Part shown: one piece after another, positions 7,254-16,798 of the stretch | Numbering within the stretch: the stretch's first letter is position 1 | How the letters are laid out: each line of letters begins with the position of its first letter | Assembly (NCBI RefSeq): GCF_008711175.1 | Contig: NZ_VWNF01000002.1 | Location: 33,767-97,766 of the forward strand | DNA from: Nesterenkonia ebinurensis | GTDB taxonomy: Bacteria; Actinomycetota; Actinomycetes; Actinomycetales; Micrococcaceae | DNA: 64,000 nt | Reading direction: 5' to 3' | The notes under the pieces: generated by a model | Seen by the model: the letters and a program-made list of their open reading frames with translations, nothing else | Databases searched by the model: none | Told to the model about the DNA's origin: nothing | Translations under genes and position numbers: made by a program

Positions 7254-10200
7254 ATGCGTACTCGCAGACCATTCGCCCTGGCCACCGCCGCCGCACTGGC
7301 CGGCTGCACACTGGCAGCAGCACCGGCCGCAGCAGAAGACGAGGGCGCCACCGAGACCGAGCTGCTCAACACCGAGTTCAGCAGCGGGGAGCTCGCAGAA
7401 TGGTGGGACAACGACGCCGCGGAGCGGATCGACTTCCCCGAGGTGGACGGTGAGACCGTCCTGGCTGTCGACCGAGCGCAGGATCACCAGGGCATCCAGT
7501 CCCCGCATGGCCTGCTGGCCGATGAGGGCCTCGAGGTGGTCCCCGGCGACACCGTGGTCTACACCGCAGAGATCCGGCTCAGCAATGAGGTGGAGGATAC
7601 CGCCGATGCGCGCTGGGTCGCCCACGACGACGGCGCCGGCCACAACTACCAGTGGGGCCAGGCCACGGAGGTCAGCGCCGAGGACTGGACCGAGGTGACC
7701 TCCAGCTTCGAGATCACTGAGGAGACCGACCTGGAGGCTTTCCGCGCCTACACCGGCCTGCCGGATGTGAACGGCCTGGAGGACTACACCTACTACATCC
7801 GCTCCGCCTCCCTGATCCTGCAGCACACCGGTGAGGCAGACCCTGGCAATGGGGATGAGGGCGACGGCGAGGAGGACATCGCCGACAGCCCCGAAGCCCT
7901 CAGCCACGACTTCGAGGACGGCGAGCTGGGCCCCTGGGGTCCCCGTTATGTCAGCGAGGAGCAGCACACCGTGGAAGTCACCGACGCCGCAGCCCACCAG
8001 GGCACCTACTCCGCAGCTGTGACCGACCGGACCCACCAGGGCCAGGGCATCGGCGCAGAGGCCGGCGAGGCGTTGGCAGCCGGCCAGCAGTACGACCTCA
8101 GCGCCTGGGTGAAGTTTGCCGAGGGTGAGGAGACCGACAATATCTGGCTCTCTGCGGCCAGCACCGCCGACGGCTCCACCAGCTACTCCACCCTGGGCCA
8201 GTTCAGCGGCCTCTCCGACACCGAATGGGTCCAGATCGAGCAGCGGTTCACCGCTCCCAGCGCTGATGAGCTGCAGATCTACTTCGAGACCACCTGGGAC
8301 AATGACAACCCCGGCGTCACCTCCAACTTCTACATCGACAGCATCCAGATCACCCGCGTTGAGGATGATTACGACTCCGATCTCACCCCATTGAAGGACA
8401 CCGTGGGCTTCCCGCTCGGCGTGGCCATCGACGAACGCGAGACCACCGGCACCGCAGCACAGGTGGTCAACCACCACTTCGACCGGATCACCGCCGAGAA
8501 CCACATGAAGCCCGAGGCCTGGTACTCCGGCGAGGGGCTCGACACCTTCGGCATGCACCCCCAGGCTGAGGCCATCCTGGACTACGCCGCAGCCAATGAC
8601 CTCGGCGTCTACGGGCACGTGCTGGTGTGGCACTCCCAGACGCCCGCCTGGTTCTTCGAGGTCTCATCCCAGGCCGAAATGGATGAGCGCATGGAGTTCC
8701 ACATCCGCTCGGTGGCCGAGGCCATCTACGAGCAGTACGGGGCTTTCGGCTCCGAGACCAACCCTGTGGTGGCCTGGGATGTGGTCAACGAGGTCATCGA
8801 CGACGGCTCCTCCTACGAGGACGGCATGCGCCGCTCCAACTGGTACCAGGCCTGGGGTGATGAGAGTTATGTGGACGCCGCCTTCGAATACGCCGAGCAC
8901 TACTTCAACGGTGTCTACGCCGACCCGAATGTGGACCGTCCGGTGGCGCTCTACATCAACGACTACAACACCGAGCTCTCGGCCAAGCGCAGCCGCATGA
9001 TCGCGCTGACCGAGCGGCTGGTCGAGCGCGGTGCTCCGGTGGACGGCTTCGCCCACCAGTTCCACCTCAACCTCTCGATGCCCATCGAGAACCTGCGCCA
9101 GGCGTTCCAGGACGTGGAGGCTGCCCTCCCCGGTATGCCGCAGCTGGTCACTGAGCTGGATATCACCGTGGGAGACAGTGTCACCGAGGGCGCGCTCATC
9201 GACCAGGCCTACCACTACCGGGACGCCTTCGCTCTCTTCCGCGAGTGGTCAGCAGAGAATCAACTGGATGCGGTGGCAGTCTGGGGCCTCAATGACGGTC
9301 GCAGCTGGCGCTCAGCTCAGGCTCCGCTCATCTTCAACGATGACTTCAGCCCTAAGCTGGCCTACACCGGCATTGTGGGCGGGGAGCTGCCCCCGCGGGA
9401 GAACCGTGCGGTGGTCTTCGCCCATAACGACGAGACTGCCGCGGCAGACCCGGAGAACTACTGGACCCAGCTGCCCCTTCACACCACAGAAGAGGGAGTC
9501 GCCGAATTCCAGCTGCGTTGGTCCGAGGACGGCCTAGTCTTCTACGTGGAGTCCGCGGCCGATTCAGTCACCGTGGAGCACGAGGGGCAGACCTACCAGC
9601 TCAGCCCTGAGGGGGAGAGCCTGGCCGAGATCGAGGGCCTCAGCCAGGGCGACAGCCTCGCTGTGGACCTGCACGCAGACGGCGACTCCTGGCTCAACGC
9701 CACACTGACCCTGGTTGAGCCGCTGAGCTACCACCAGGCGCCTGAGGCAGAGCAGGCCCCTGAGCTGAATGCCGAGCTCACCGATGCCTGGGCGGATGCC
9801 ACCACGCTGACCACCGGGGTTGAGATCGAGACCGGTCCCCGCCAGGGTGCCACTGCCGAGGTCTACACCCTCTGGGAGGGCGAGACCCTGCACCTGCTGG
9901 CCGATGTCACCGACCCGGATGTGGACGTCTCCGCCTCCGACCCGTGGGTGCAGGACTCCGTGGAGTTCTTCCTGGACCTGGGCAACCACCGCAACGGTCC
10001 CTACCGGACCGCATCCCGCGACGGCCACCACCTGCTCTCCGAGCAGTACGACTTCCAGTTCCGCATCTCCGCGGAGAACGAAGTCTCGGTGGGCTCCGGT
10101 GATGAGCAGTTCCAGCTCGAGCAGCTTCAGTCCGCCACCTCCACCACCGAGGACGGCTATATCGTCCAGGCCGCCATCAGCCTGCGCGAGTACGGCGGAG

Positions 10201-10862
10201 CCGGGTCCATCCACGGCTTCGACGTCCAGGTCAACGACTCTCATGAGGGCTCCCGCCTGGTCACCACCTGGGCTGACCCCACTGGCAACGGCTACCAGGA
10301 CACCGAGCGCTGGGGCACGCTGCGCCTGGTCACCGAGACGGGGGACGACCCCACCGACCCGGGCGAGGAGATCTGGCCCCCCGACCCGGAGGAGCTGAGC
10401 GAGGACAACCGCGGGCAAGTGGAGATCCTCACCGACCCCGCTGTGGAAGGGGAGGACATCGAGGCCTTCATCGGTGAGGACAATGCTGACCAAGAGGTCC
10501 GCACCTGGCTGTTCTCCGACCCCGCCGACCTGGGTTCGGCCACAGCTGACGCCGATGCCGTGATCACCGTGACCCTGCCTGCAGACAGTGCAGGCGACCA
10601 CCGATTCGCCGTCTACACCCCCGAGGGGGAGCTGCTGGGCTGGACCGAGATCACCATAGTGGCAGCAGATGACGACGCTGCCCCCTCACCCACTCCGACG
10701 GAGCAGCCCACCGAGAGCCCCGCCCCTGATGAGGACGAGGACGGCCTGGCCATCACCGGTGCGACCATCGGCGCCCTCCTGCTCGGCGCGCTGATCCTGC
10801 TCGGGGCAGGCACCCTTATCCTGAGAACCTCTCGCCGCTGTACACAAGAAGAGGTAGACTGA
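7254..10862 (+). CDS. Multidomain wall-anchored endo-1,4-beta-xylanase (GH10)
   Basis: A 1202-residue secreted enzyme hydrolysing xylan backbones. Order: signal peptide with RRPFALATAAALAG; two CBM4/9/22-type carbohydrate-binding modules (about 42-195 and 210-365); GH10 catalytic domain (about 378-720) with HVLVWHSQTPAWFF, acid/base E513 in WDVVNEV and nucleophile E634 in TELDITV; a CBM9-like domain (about 835-1030); and a C-terminal domain. A tail follows with LAITG (1165-1169), a hydrophobic span and basic RTSRR, like the LAxTG signals of actinobacterial class E sortases. LAGC in the signal peptide could instead be a lipobox. GAGGGA precedes ATG 7254, so I prefer it over ATG 7215. Confidence 0.93.
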   Translation: MRTRRPFALATAAALAGCTLAAAPAAAEDEGATETELLNTEFSSGELAEWWDNDAAERIDFPEVDGETVLAVDRAQDHQGIQSPHGLLADEGLEVVPGDTVVYTAEIRLSNEVEDTADARWVAHDDGAGHNYQWGQATEVSAEDWTEVTSSFEITEETDLEAFRAYTGLPDVNGLEDYTYYIRSASLILQHTGEADPGNGDEGDGEEDIADSPEALSHDFEDGELGPWGPRYVSEEQHTVEVTDAAAHQGTYSAAVTDRTHQGQGIGAEAGEALAAGQQYDLSAWVKFAEGEETDNIWLSAASTADGSTSYSTLGQFSGLSDTEWVQIEQRFTAPSADELQIYFETTWDNDNPGVTSNFYIDSIQITRVEDDYDSDLTPLKDTVGFPLGVAIDERETTGTAAQVVNHHFDRITAENHMKPEAWYSGEGLDTFGMHPQAEAILDYAAANDLGVYGHVLVWHSQTPAWFFEVSSQAEMDERMEFHIRSVAEAIYEQYGAFGSETNPVVAWDVVNEVIDDGSSYEDGMRRSNWYQAWGDESYVDAAFEYAEHYFNGVYADPNVDRPVALYINDYNTELSAKRSRMIALTERLVERGAPVDGFAHQFHLNLSMPIENLRQAFQDVEAALPGMPQLVTELDITVGDSVTEGALIDQAYHYRDAFALFREWSAENQLDAVAVWGLNDGRSWRSAQAPLIFNDDFSPKLAYTGIVGGELPPRENRAVVFAHNDETAAADPENYWTQLPLHTTEEGVAEFQLRWSEDGLVFYVESAADSVTVEHEGQTYQLSPEGESLAEIEGLSQGDSLAVDLHADGDSWLNATLTLVEPLSYHQAPEAEQAPELNAELTDAWADATTLTTGVEIETGPRQGATAEVYTLWEGETLHLLADVTDPDVDVSASDPWVQDSVEFFLDLGNHRNGPYRTASRDGHHLLSEQYDFQFRISAENEVSVGSGDEQFQLEQLQSATSTTEDGYIVQAAISLREYGGAGSIHGFDVQVNDSHEGSRLVTTWADPTGNGYQDTERWGTLRLVTETGDDPTDPGEEIWPPDPEELSEDNRGQVEILTDPAVEGEDIEAFIGEDNADQEVRTWLFSDPADLGSATADADAVITVTLPADSAGDHRFAVYTPEGELLGWTEITIVAADDDAAPSPTPTEQPTESPAPDEDEDGLAITGATIGALLLGALILLGAGTLILRTSRRCTQEEVD

Positions 10863-10866
10863 CGGC

Positions 10867-11643
10867 TTGAAATACCATCCAATGAGGGAAGAAATCAAGG
10901 TTCTTCTGGTCGATGATCACCCGGCTTTGCGTGCGGGACTCCGTGGCCTGATCGAAGATCAGGAAGATCTATCCGTTGTCGCTGAGGCTGAGGACGGAGC
11001 CGAGGCTGTGGTCATGACTGAGCGCCATCACCCGGATGTGATTCTGATGGATGTTGTGATGTTTCCCGTAGATGGCATTGAAGCCACTGCCCGAATCACT
11101 GCTGTGGACCCGAACTTACCGGTGCTGATGATTTCGGGCGATATGAGTGTGGGCCATGTTGCTCATTCTTTACGAGCTGGCGCAGTGGGGTATCTGGTCA
11201 AGGGTATTGAGGTTTCAGAGATCGCAGATGGGATCAGGAAAGCATACGCCGGAGAATTGGTTCTCAGTGATTCGGTCCGTAGGCAGATAAATAGCCAAGT
11301 TGGGCGTGACTTGCCGTTCGAATCCCGCGTGACGCTTCTTCGAGAACTTGGGGATACTGTGGAGCTTTCAACCCGTGAACTGCAGGTGCTTTGAAGCCTG
11401 GCTGAAGGGATGAGTAATCAACAGATTGCCAAAGCGATGTACCTCTCCGAGGGGACGGTGAAGTCGTATCTTTCCAGAGCAGGTCAGAAGCTTGGGTCTA
11501 CAGGAACTCGTGACAATACGCTGGTGCAGGGAGTTCGACAAGGCTTGGTGGAGATCCGCAGGGTTTTCCTTCGGGGACTGCTGACTAGGGGGCAGGCCAA
11601 TGAGATGTGGCGTCAATTCGCTGAAAACGTGAGGTTTGGGTAG
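10867..11643 (+). pseudogene. LuxR/NarL-type response regulator interrupted by an in-frame TGA
   Basis: The receiver domain is intact (LLVDDHPALRAGL, phosphoacceptor in VILMDVVMFP, lysine in YLVKG), and the reading frame continues into a LuxR-type HTH. A TGA at 11392-11394 falls exactly within the HTH, between LSTRELQVL and SLAEGMSNQQIAKAM. The frame is unchanged after the stop, and the position is normally arginine or leucine, so one CGA-to-TGA change explains it. The second half runs to 11643 and could restart at ATG 11410. TTG 10867 or ATG 10882 starts the first half. It follows the xylanase by four bases, and its codon use is less GC-rich than its neighbours. A sequencing error or true truncation are alternatives. 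Confidence 0.8.
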
Positions 11644-11648
11644 TCCGG

Positions 11649-12095
11649 ATGTGCGCCGGACAGGAAGTTGCGCGCAGAGTGCGAATGATCCTAGGGGCAG
11701 TGGCGGCAGGCCTGAGTGTACTGTTTGTCCTGGCGCTTCACCTTGCGCATGGCGCGCCGCTGTCAGAGGCCGTGGGGTTGCTCCTGCTTGGCACGTTGGA
11801 CACTATCTTTATTGTCCTTCTCCCTTCTGTTCTCGGAACGTTCCTGGGGATCTGGGTCGGCTGGCGGGTTACTGATGAGCCTTCGGCAGGTGCGCGTGTG
11901 CTACGCGGCTTCTGCTATGCAACCGGCTGTTTCTCCCTGAACTTCGCTGTGGTTGCCTTCCTTGCCCTTGATCTGGCGGTAATCCAAGCATTTGTGATGG
12001 CTCTGGGTATTCTCGCGTCAGGTCTGCTCCTGGAGTGGAGGTTCTCTAGGAAGGCGGAACTCGAGAACCCGGCACCAGGTCCAGGCTCCGCCTGA
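11649..12095 (+). CDS. Small integral membrane protein of unknown function
   Basis: I do not recognise this 148-residue protein. It has an N-terminal arginine-containing segment and four likely transmembrane helices (about residues 12-33, 40-62, 85-105 and 110-128), then a polar tail rich in proline and glycine. It begins five bases after the response-regulator remnant and probably shares its transcript, so the two may form a degraded sensing or membrane module. ATG 11649 is used; ATG 11685 is a possible later start. A strong inverted repeat follows its stop. Confidence 0.6.
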   Translation: MCAGQEVARRVRMILGAVAAGLSVLFVLALHLAHGAPLSEAVGLLLLGTLDTIFIVLLPSVLGTFLGIWVGWRVTDEPSAGARVLRGFCYATGCFSLNFAVVAFLALDLAVIQAFVMALGILASGLLLEWRFSRKAELENPAPGPGSA

Positions 12096-12101
12096 GTGAA
12101 G

Positions 12102-12168
12102 GTCTGCACCGTTGACCCGGCGCCGTCGCACAGCTGACCACGTTGTGAGACGGCGCCGGGGCGCAGAC
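12102..12168 (+). terminator. Large hairpin upstream of ilvD
   Basis: CCCGGCGCCGTC (12116-12127) pairs perfectly with GACGGCGCCGGG (12149-12160). An outer pair GTCTGC (12102-12107) and GCAGAC (12163-12168) extends the stem. No T-run follows. It could terminate the membrane-protein transcript or act as a structured 5' leader for ilvD, whose ribosome site AGGAGG (12176-12181) lies just beyond. Confidence 0.55.
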
Positions 12169-12193
12169 TGGGGTGAGGAGGCGGCGTCGTAAT

Positions 12194-13954
12194 ATGGAGC
12201 ACATGTCCGCCCCCACTGAGGAAACCACCCACACCCCGCCCAAGGCAGTCACCGGACCCTCCAACCCGGAGAAGCCGCGATCCTGGCAGGTCACCGACGG
12301 ATACACCCGGGCCCCGGCCCGCGGCATGCTGCGCGCAGTCGGCATGGACGACCAGGATTTCGGCAAAGCCCAGATCGGCATCGCCAGCTCCTGGAACGAG
12401 ATCACCCCCTGCAACCTCTCCCTGGACCGGCTGGCCCAGGCCTCCAAGGAGGGCGTGCACGCCGGCGGGGGATACCCCCTGGAGTTCGGCACAATCAGCG
12501 TCTCCGACGGCATTTCCATGGGGCATGAGGGCATGCACTACTCCCTGGTGAGCCGCGAGGTCATCGCCGACTCGGTGGAGACCGTGATGCAGGCCGAGCG
12601 GCTGGACGGCACCGTGCTGCTGGCCGGCTGCGACAAATCCCTGCCTGGCATGCTCATGGCCGCCGCCCGGCTGGATGTGGCATCTGTGTTCCTCTACGCC
12701 GGGTCCATCATGCCCGGCATCGCCCGGTTCTCCGACGGCACTGAGCGCGAGGTCACCCTGATCGACGCCTTCGAAGGGGTCGGGGCCTGCGCCCGCGGCA
12801 CCATCAGTGAAGCAGATCTGGAGGTGATAGAACGTGCCATCTGCCCAGGCGAGGGCGCCTGCGGCGGCATGTACACCGCCAACACCATGGCCTGCATCGG
12901 CGAAGCGCTGGGCCTCTCGCTGCCCGGCTCCGCCGCCCCGCCCTCGGCCGACCGGCGCCGCGACGCCTACGCCCGCAAGTCCGGCGAAGCCGTGGTGGAG
13001 CTGCTGCGCAAAGGCATCACCACCCGGGAGATTCTGACCAAGGAGTCCTTCGAGAACGCCATCGCGGTCACCATGGCTTTCGGCGGCTCCACCAACGCGG
13101 TGCTGCACCTACTGGCCATTGCCCGTGAGGCCGGGGTGGACCTGCAGCTGGAGGACTTCAACCGGATCGGTGAGAAGGTCCCCCACCTGGGCGACCTCAA
13201 ACCCTTCGGCAAGCATGTGATGGTCGATGTGGACCGGGTAGGCGGAGTGCCCGTAGTGATGCGCGCCCTGCTGGACGCAGGACTCCTGCACGGCGATGCG
13301 CTCACCGTCACCGGCAAGACCGTGGCCGAGAACCTCGCCGAGATCAACCCGCCGGACATCGACGGGACCATCATCCGCCACCTGGACAACCCCATGCACC
13401 ACAACGGCGGCATCACCGTGCTGCGCGGCTCGCTGGCACCGGAGGGAGCCGTGGTGAAGTCGGCAGGCTTCGACGCCGAGATCTTCGAGGGCACCGCCCG
13501 GGTCTTCGAACGTGAACAGGCCGCGCTGAAGGCCCTGGAGGACGAAGTCATTCAGCCCGGCGACGTGGTGGTCATCCGTTACGAGGGCCCCAAGGGCGGG
13601 CCCGGCATGCGCGAAATGCTGGCCATCACCGGTGCCATCAAGGGTGCCGGCCTGGGCAAAGACGTGCTGCTGATCACCGATGGCCGATTCTCCGGCGGCA
13701 CCACCGGACTGTGCATCGGCCACATCGCCCCCGAGGCGGTGGACGGCGGACCCATTGCCTATATCGCTGACGGCGACCGGATCAGGGTGGACATCGCCGG
13801 CAAGACCATCGACCTGCTGGTCGATGAGGGGGAGCTGACCGCCCGGAAGTCCAGCCCCGACTGGAAGCCGCTGCCGCCCTATGTCACCACCGGGGTGTTG
13901 GGCAAGTACGCCAAACTGGTCCGCTCCGCCGCCGAAGGCGCCTACTGCGGCTGA
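12194..13954 (+). CDS. ilvD: Dihydroxy-acid dehydratase
   Basis: Iron-sulfur enzyme of isoleucine and valine synthesis, removing water from dihydroxy-acids to give 2-keto acids, in the cytoplasm. The 586-residue product shows the three cluster cysteines in [17 protein letters not shown] and [13 protein letters not shown]. The C-terminal motifs are [14 protein letters not shown] and [17 protein letters not shown] start at ATG 12194, preceded by AGGAGG; ATG 12203 is also possible. It lies upstream of, but is transcriptionally separable from, ilvB-ilvN-ilvC because of the attenuator-bearing spacer between them. Confidence 0.96.
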   Translation: MEHMSAPTEETTHTPPKAVTGPSNPEKPRSWQVTDGYTRAPARGMLRAVGMDDQDFGKAQIGIASSWNEITPCNLSLDRLAQASKEGVHAGGGYPLEFGTISVSDGISMGHEGMHYSLVSREVIADSVETVMQAERLDGTVLLAGCDKSLPGMLMAAARLDVASVFLYAGSIMPGIARFSDGTEREVTLIDAFEGVGACARGTISEADLEVIERAICPGEGACGGMYTANTMACIGEALGLSLPGSAAPPSADRRRDAYARKSGEAVVELLRKGITTREILTKESFENAIAVTMAFGGSTNAVLHLLAIAREAGVDLQLEDFNRIGEKVPHLGDLKPFGKHVMVDVDRVGGVPVVMRALLDAGLLHGDALTVTGKTVAENLAEINPPDIDGTIIRHLDNPMHHNGGITVLRGSLAPEGAVVKSAGFDAEIFEGTARVFEREQAALKALEDEVIQPGDVVVIRYEGPKGGPGMREMLAITGAIKGAGLGKDVLLITDGRFSGGTTGLCIGHIAPEAVDGGPIAYIADGDRIRVDIAGKTIDLLVDEGELTARKSSPDWKPLPPYVTTGVLGKYAKLVRSAAEGAYCG

Positions 13955-13988
13955 GCGCCAGTGCGGGTCCTGGTCAACCTCTCGGTTT

Positions 13989-14049
13989 TACCCTGCCGTT
14001 GTTTCATATATGGATGATTCTGGCCTACCGGTGAAACAAACGCTGGGTA
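13989..14049 (+). terminator. Imperfect inverted repeat after ilvD
   Basis: TACCC plus TTGTTTCA (13989-14006) pair with TGAAACAA plus GGGTA (14032-14049), with mismatches between the two blocks and a 25-base loop. It sits 35 bases after the ilvD stop and may end its transcript. Confidence 0.45.
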
Positions 14050-14103
14050 GATGGCTGGAGCACCCGGTAGTCAGTTCAAATAGTGAGACGGGTGGGGTGT
14101 GAG

Positions 14104-14135
14104 TTGACGCAGATCACGCGAGACGAAAACATAGT
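14104..14135 (+). promoter_or_regulatory. Candidate ilvB leader promoter
   Basis: TTGACG (14104-14109) is a good -35. CATAGT (14130-14135) is the best -10 nearby, though the 20-base spacer is long. The element ends three bases before the leader-peptide ATG at 14139, so the leader peptide would be translated from the extreme 5' end. Confidence 0.45.
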
Positions 14136-14138
14136 CAT

Positions 14139-14192
14139 ATGCGCCAGATGCTAGTGGTAGTAGTACCCGTCATTGCCCCCGCCGGGGCATGA
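14139..14192 (+). CDS. ilv leader peptide
   Basis: A 17-codon reading frame encoding MRQMLVVVVPVIAPAGA. Six consecutive or near-consecutive branched-chain codons occur (CTA, GTG, GTA, GTA, GTA, GTC, then ATT). CTA and GTA are rare in this GC-rich genome, which would make ribosome pausing sensitive to charged tRNA-Leu and tRNA-Val. There is no Shine-Dalgarno site, consistent with leaderless translation. It precedes a hairpin-plus-T-run and then ilvB, as in the known ilvBNC attenuator of corynebacteria. Peptide start could also be ATG 14148. Confidence 0.85.
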   Translation: MRQMLVVVVPVIAPAGA

Positions 14193-14288
14193 ACGGTCTG
14201 CTCACCATGACAAGCTGACGCGAACCGATCGATCACCCCGGCACGAGGGCCCCTGACAAGGGACTCCGGCGGCCGGGGTTTCGTCTGT
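14193..14288 (+). promoter_or_regulatory. Transcription attenuator of ilvB-ilvN-ilvC
   Basis: Downstream of the leader peptide, CCCCGG near 14235 can pair with CCGGGG near 14275. TTTCGTCT follows directly, forming the terminator hairpin. GC-rich segments overlapping the leader peptide end (CCCCGCCGGGGC around 14177-14188) can offer competing pairings for an antiterminator. Stalling on the Leu/Val codons would favour read-through into ilvB. Confidence 0.7.
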
Positions 14289-14312
14289 GCAGGGGCAGAT
14301 AAGGGATTGGAC

Positions 14313-16136
14313 ATGCTGACCACAACAACAGCTGAGACGCGGCTCTACGGGCCAGGGCACATCGTTGCGCCCGAACAGGTCACCGGCAGCCAGGCCATCA
14401 TCCGCAGCTTGGAGGAACTCGGCGTCACCGACGTCTTCGGCATCCCGGGTGGAGCAATCCTGCCCACCTACGACCCCCTGATGGACTCCGAGAAGATCAA
14501 CCACATCCTGGTCCGCCACGAACAGGGCGCCGGCCACGCCGCCCAGGGTTACGCCATGGTCACCGGAAAGGTAGGGGTCTGCGTCGCCACCTCCGGCCCC
14601 GGCGCCACCAACCTGGTCACCGCCATCGCTGATGCCCATATGGACTCGGTGCCCCTGGTGGCCATCACCGGGCAGGTCAACGCCGCAGTGATCGGCACCG
14701 ACGCCTTTCAAGAGGCCGATATCGTAGGCATCTCCACCCCCATCACCAAGCACACCTTCTTAGTCACCGATGCTGATGAGATCCCACGGGTGATGGCCGA
14801 GGCCTTCCACATCGCCTCCTCCGGCCGCCCGGGGCCCGTGCTGGTGGACATCACCAAATCCGCCCAGGCCGCGCAGACCACCTTCAGCTGGCCGCCGCAG
14901 ATCGGACTGACCGGCTACAAGCCCACCGCCAAGGGCCACCCCAAGCAGATTCGCGAGGCCGCCAAACTCATCGCCGCCAGCCACCGTCCGGTCTTCTACG
15001 TGGGCGGGGGACTCATCAAAGCCGAGGCCGCCGAGGAGTTCCGGACCCTGGCCGAGCAGGTCGGGGCACCTGTGGTGAACACCCTGATGGCCCGCGGCGC
15101 CTTCCCCGACTCCCACCGGCTTAACGTGGGCATGCCCGGTATGCACGGCTCGGTGTCGGCAGTGGCCGCCCTGCAGCAGTCCGACCTGCTCATCACCCTG
15201 GGCGCCCGGTTCGATGACCGGGTCACCGGGCAGCTGGACAGCTTCGCCCCGGAGGCCAAAGTCATCCACGCCGATGTGGACCCCGCCGAGATTTCCAAGA
15301 ACCGGTTCGCCGATGTGCCGATCGTCGGGTCCCTGAAGTCCATCATCCCCGAGCTGACCACAGCCGTGCAGGAGGTCTTCGCCAGCACCGACCGGCCGGA
15401 CCTGAATCCTTGGTGGACCCGGCTGAACCGGCTGGTGAGCACCTACCCGCTGGGCTGGACCGAGCCCGAGGACGGTGCCATCGCCCCGCAGAAGGTCATC
15501 CAGAAGATCGGCGCAGCCTCCGGGCCAGAGGCCGTCTACGTGGCCGGAGTCGGACAGCACCAGATGTGGGCCGCCCAGTTCGTCGGCTACGAACGCCCCC
15601 GCCAGTGGCTGAACTCCGGAGGGCTGGGCACCATGGGCTACTCCGTGCCGGCCGCCATGGGAGCGGCGGTGGGCAACCCCGAGCGCACGGTCTGGGCCAT
15701 CGACGGCGACGGCTGCTTCCAGATGACCAACCAGGAACTGGCCACCTGTGCGATCAACAACATCCCGATCAAGGTCGCGGTGATCAACAACTCCTCCCTG
15801 GGCATGGTCCGCCAGTGGCAGACCCTGTTCTACGAATCCCGCTACTCCAACACCGACCTCAACACCGCGCTGAACCCCTCCGGCGAGGAGGTGGTGCGCA
15901 TCCCGGACTTCGTGAAGCTCGCCGAGGCCTACGGCTGCGTGGGCCTGCGCTGCGAACGCGATGAGGACATCGACTCGGTGATCGCGCAGGCTCTTCAGAT
16001 CAACGACCGGCCAGTGGTCATCGACTTTGTGGTCTCCCGGGACTCCATGGTCTGGCCGATGGTCCCGTCAGGGGTCTCCAACAGCGATATCCAAGTCGCA
16101 AGGGGACTGACTCCAGATTTTGAGGGGGAAGAATGA
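14313..16136 (+). CDS. ilvB: Acetolactate synthase large subunit
   Basis: Thiamine-diphosphate enzyme condensing pyruvate with pyruvate or 2-ketobutyrate, the first common step to valine, leucine and isoleucine. The 607-residue protein has the N-terminal TPP glutamate in [15 protein letters not shown], the central FAD-type domain, and the C-terminal TPP/Mg motif from [12 protein letters not shown] to [18 protein letters not shown] lies seven bases before ATG 14313. A leader-peptide attenuator precedes it. ilvN follows after 105 bases and ilvC after that, forming one operon. Confidence 0.96.
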   Translation: MLTTTTAETRLYGPGHIVAPEQVTGSQAIIRSLEELGVTDVFGIPGGAILPTYDPLMDSEKINHILVRHEQGAGHAAQGYAMVTGKVGVCVATSGPGATNLVTAIADAHMDSVPLVAITGQVNAAVIGTDAFQEADIVGISTPITKHTFLVTDADEIPRVMAEAFHIASSGRPGPVLVDITKSAQAAQTTFSWPPQIGLTGYKPTAKGHPKQIREAAKLIAASHRPVFYVGGGLIKAEAAEEFRTLAEQVGAPVVNTLMARGAFPDSHRLNVGMPGMHGSVSAVAALQQSDLLITLGARFDDRVTGQLDSFAPEAKVIHADVDPAEISKNRFADVPIVGSLKSIIPELTTAVQEVFASTDRPDLNPWWTRLNRLVSTYPLGWTEPEDGAIAPQKVIQKIGAASGPEAVYVAGVGQHQMWAAQFVGYERPRQWLNSGGLGTMGYSVPAAMGAAVGNPERTVWAIDGDGCFQMTNQELATCAINNIPIKVAVINNSSLGMVRQWQTLFYESRYSNTDLNTALNPSGEEVVRIPDFVKLAEAYGCVGLRCERDEDIDSVIAQALQINDRPVVIDFVVSRDSMVWPMVPSGVSNSDIQVARGLTPDFEGEE

Positions 16137-16241
16137 GGCACCCGCAAGAGAGCGAGCAGGGGACCAGCACCGTGCAGAAGCAGGGTGCTGGAAGTGACCG
16201 AACGCATACCCAGGACTTCGACGGAGAGGATGACTGAAGCC

Positions 16242-16772
16242 ATGGCAACCACCCCAGCTTACGGCGTCGCCCGTCGCACCCTCTCGGTTCTGGTCGAAGA
16301 CGTCCCCGGCGTGCTGGCCAAAGTCGCCGGGCTCTTCGCTCGCCGCGCCTTCAACATCCACTCACTGGCCGTGGGCCCCTCCGAAATCCAGGGCCTGAGC
16401 CGGATCACCGTAGTGGTGGACGCCGACGCCGAGCTGCTTGAGCAGATCACCAAACAGCTGAACAAGCTGATCAACGTCATCAAGATCATCGAGCTGCAGC
16501 CCGGCAACTCCGTGCAGCGCGAGCACCTGCTGATCAAGGTCAAGGCCGATGCCGCCGCCCGCCTGCAGGTTACCCAGGCGGTGGAGCTCTTCCGCGCCAA
16601 GATTGTGGACGTCTCCACCGATTCGCTCACCGTGGAGGCCACCGGGGCCGCCGATAAGCTGGATGCGCTGCTCTCGGTGCTCGAGCCCTTCGGGGTGCGC
16701 GAGATCGTCCGCTCCGGCTCGCTGGCGATCAGCCGCGGTGCTAAGTCCATGACCGACAAAGCTTTCAAATAA
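16242..16772 (+). CDS. ilvN: Acetolactate synthase small (regulatory) subunit
   Basis: A 176-residue regulatory partner of IlvB. It contains an N-terminal ACT domain ([32 protein letters not shown] in two parts) that binds valine for feedback inhibition, and a C-terminal small-subunit domain ([23 protein letters not shown]). ATG 16242 is chosen because the family normally starts just before this strand; ATG 16230 abuts the GGAGAGG ribosome site and is less plausible. ilvC starts 26 bases downstream. Confidence 0.95.
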   Translation: MATTPAYGVARRTLSVLVEDVPGVLAKVAGLFARRAFNIHSLAVGPSEIQGLSRITVVVDADAELLEQITKQLNKLINVIKIIELQPGNSVQREHLLIKVKADAAARLQVTQAVELFRAKIVDVSTDSLTVEATGAADKLDALLSVLEPFGVREIVRSGSLAISRGAKSMTDKAFK

Positions 16773-16798
16773 GAACCCCCACCTCGAGGAGAACTCAA

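Noticed and set aside
7182..8633. Long open frame antisense to the xylanase gene
   Set aside because: No recognisable motif; it arises from third-position GC of the xylanase codons.
14050..14312. T-box riboswitch upstream of ilvB
   Set aside because: No T-box consensus (AGGGTGGNACCGCG) is present; the leader-peptide attenuator explains the region better.
16137..16241. Possible further copy of the intergenic repeat between ilvB and ilvN
   Set aside because: Only GTGCTGGTCCC and a weak CTCGCTCTC match on the minus strand; the other blocks are absent.
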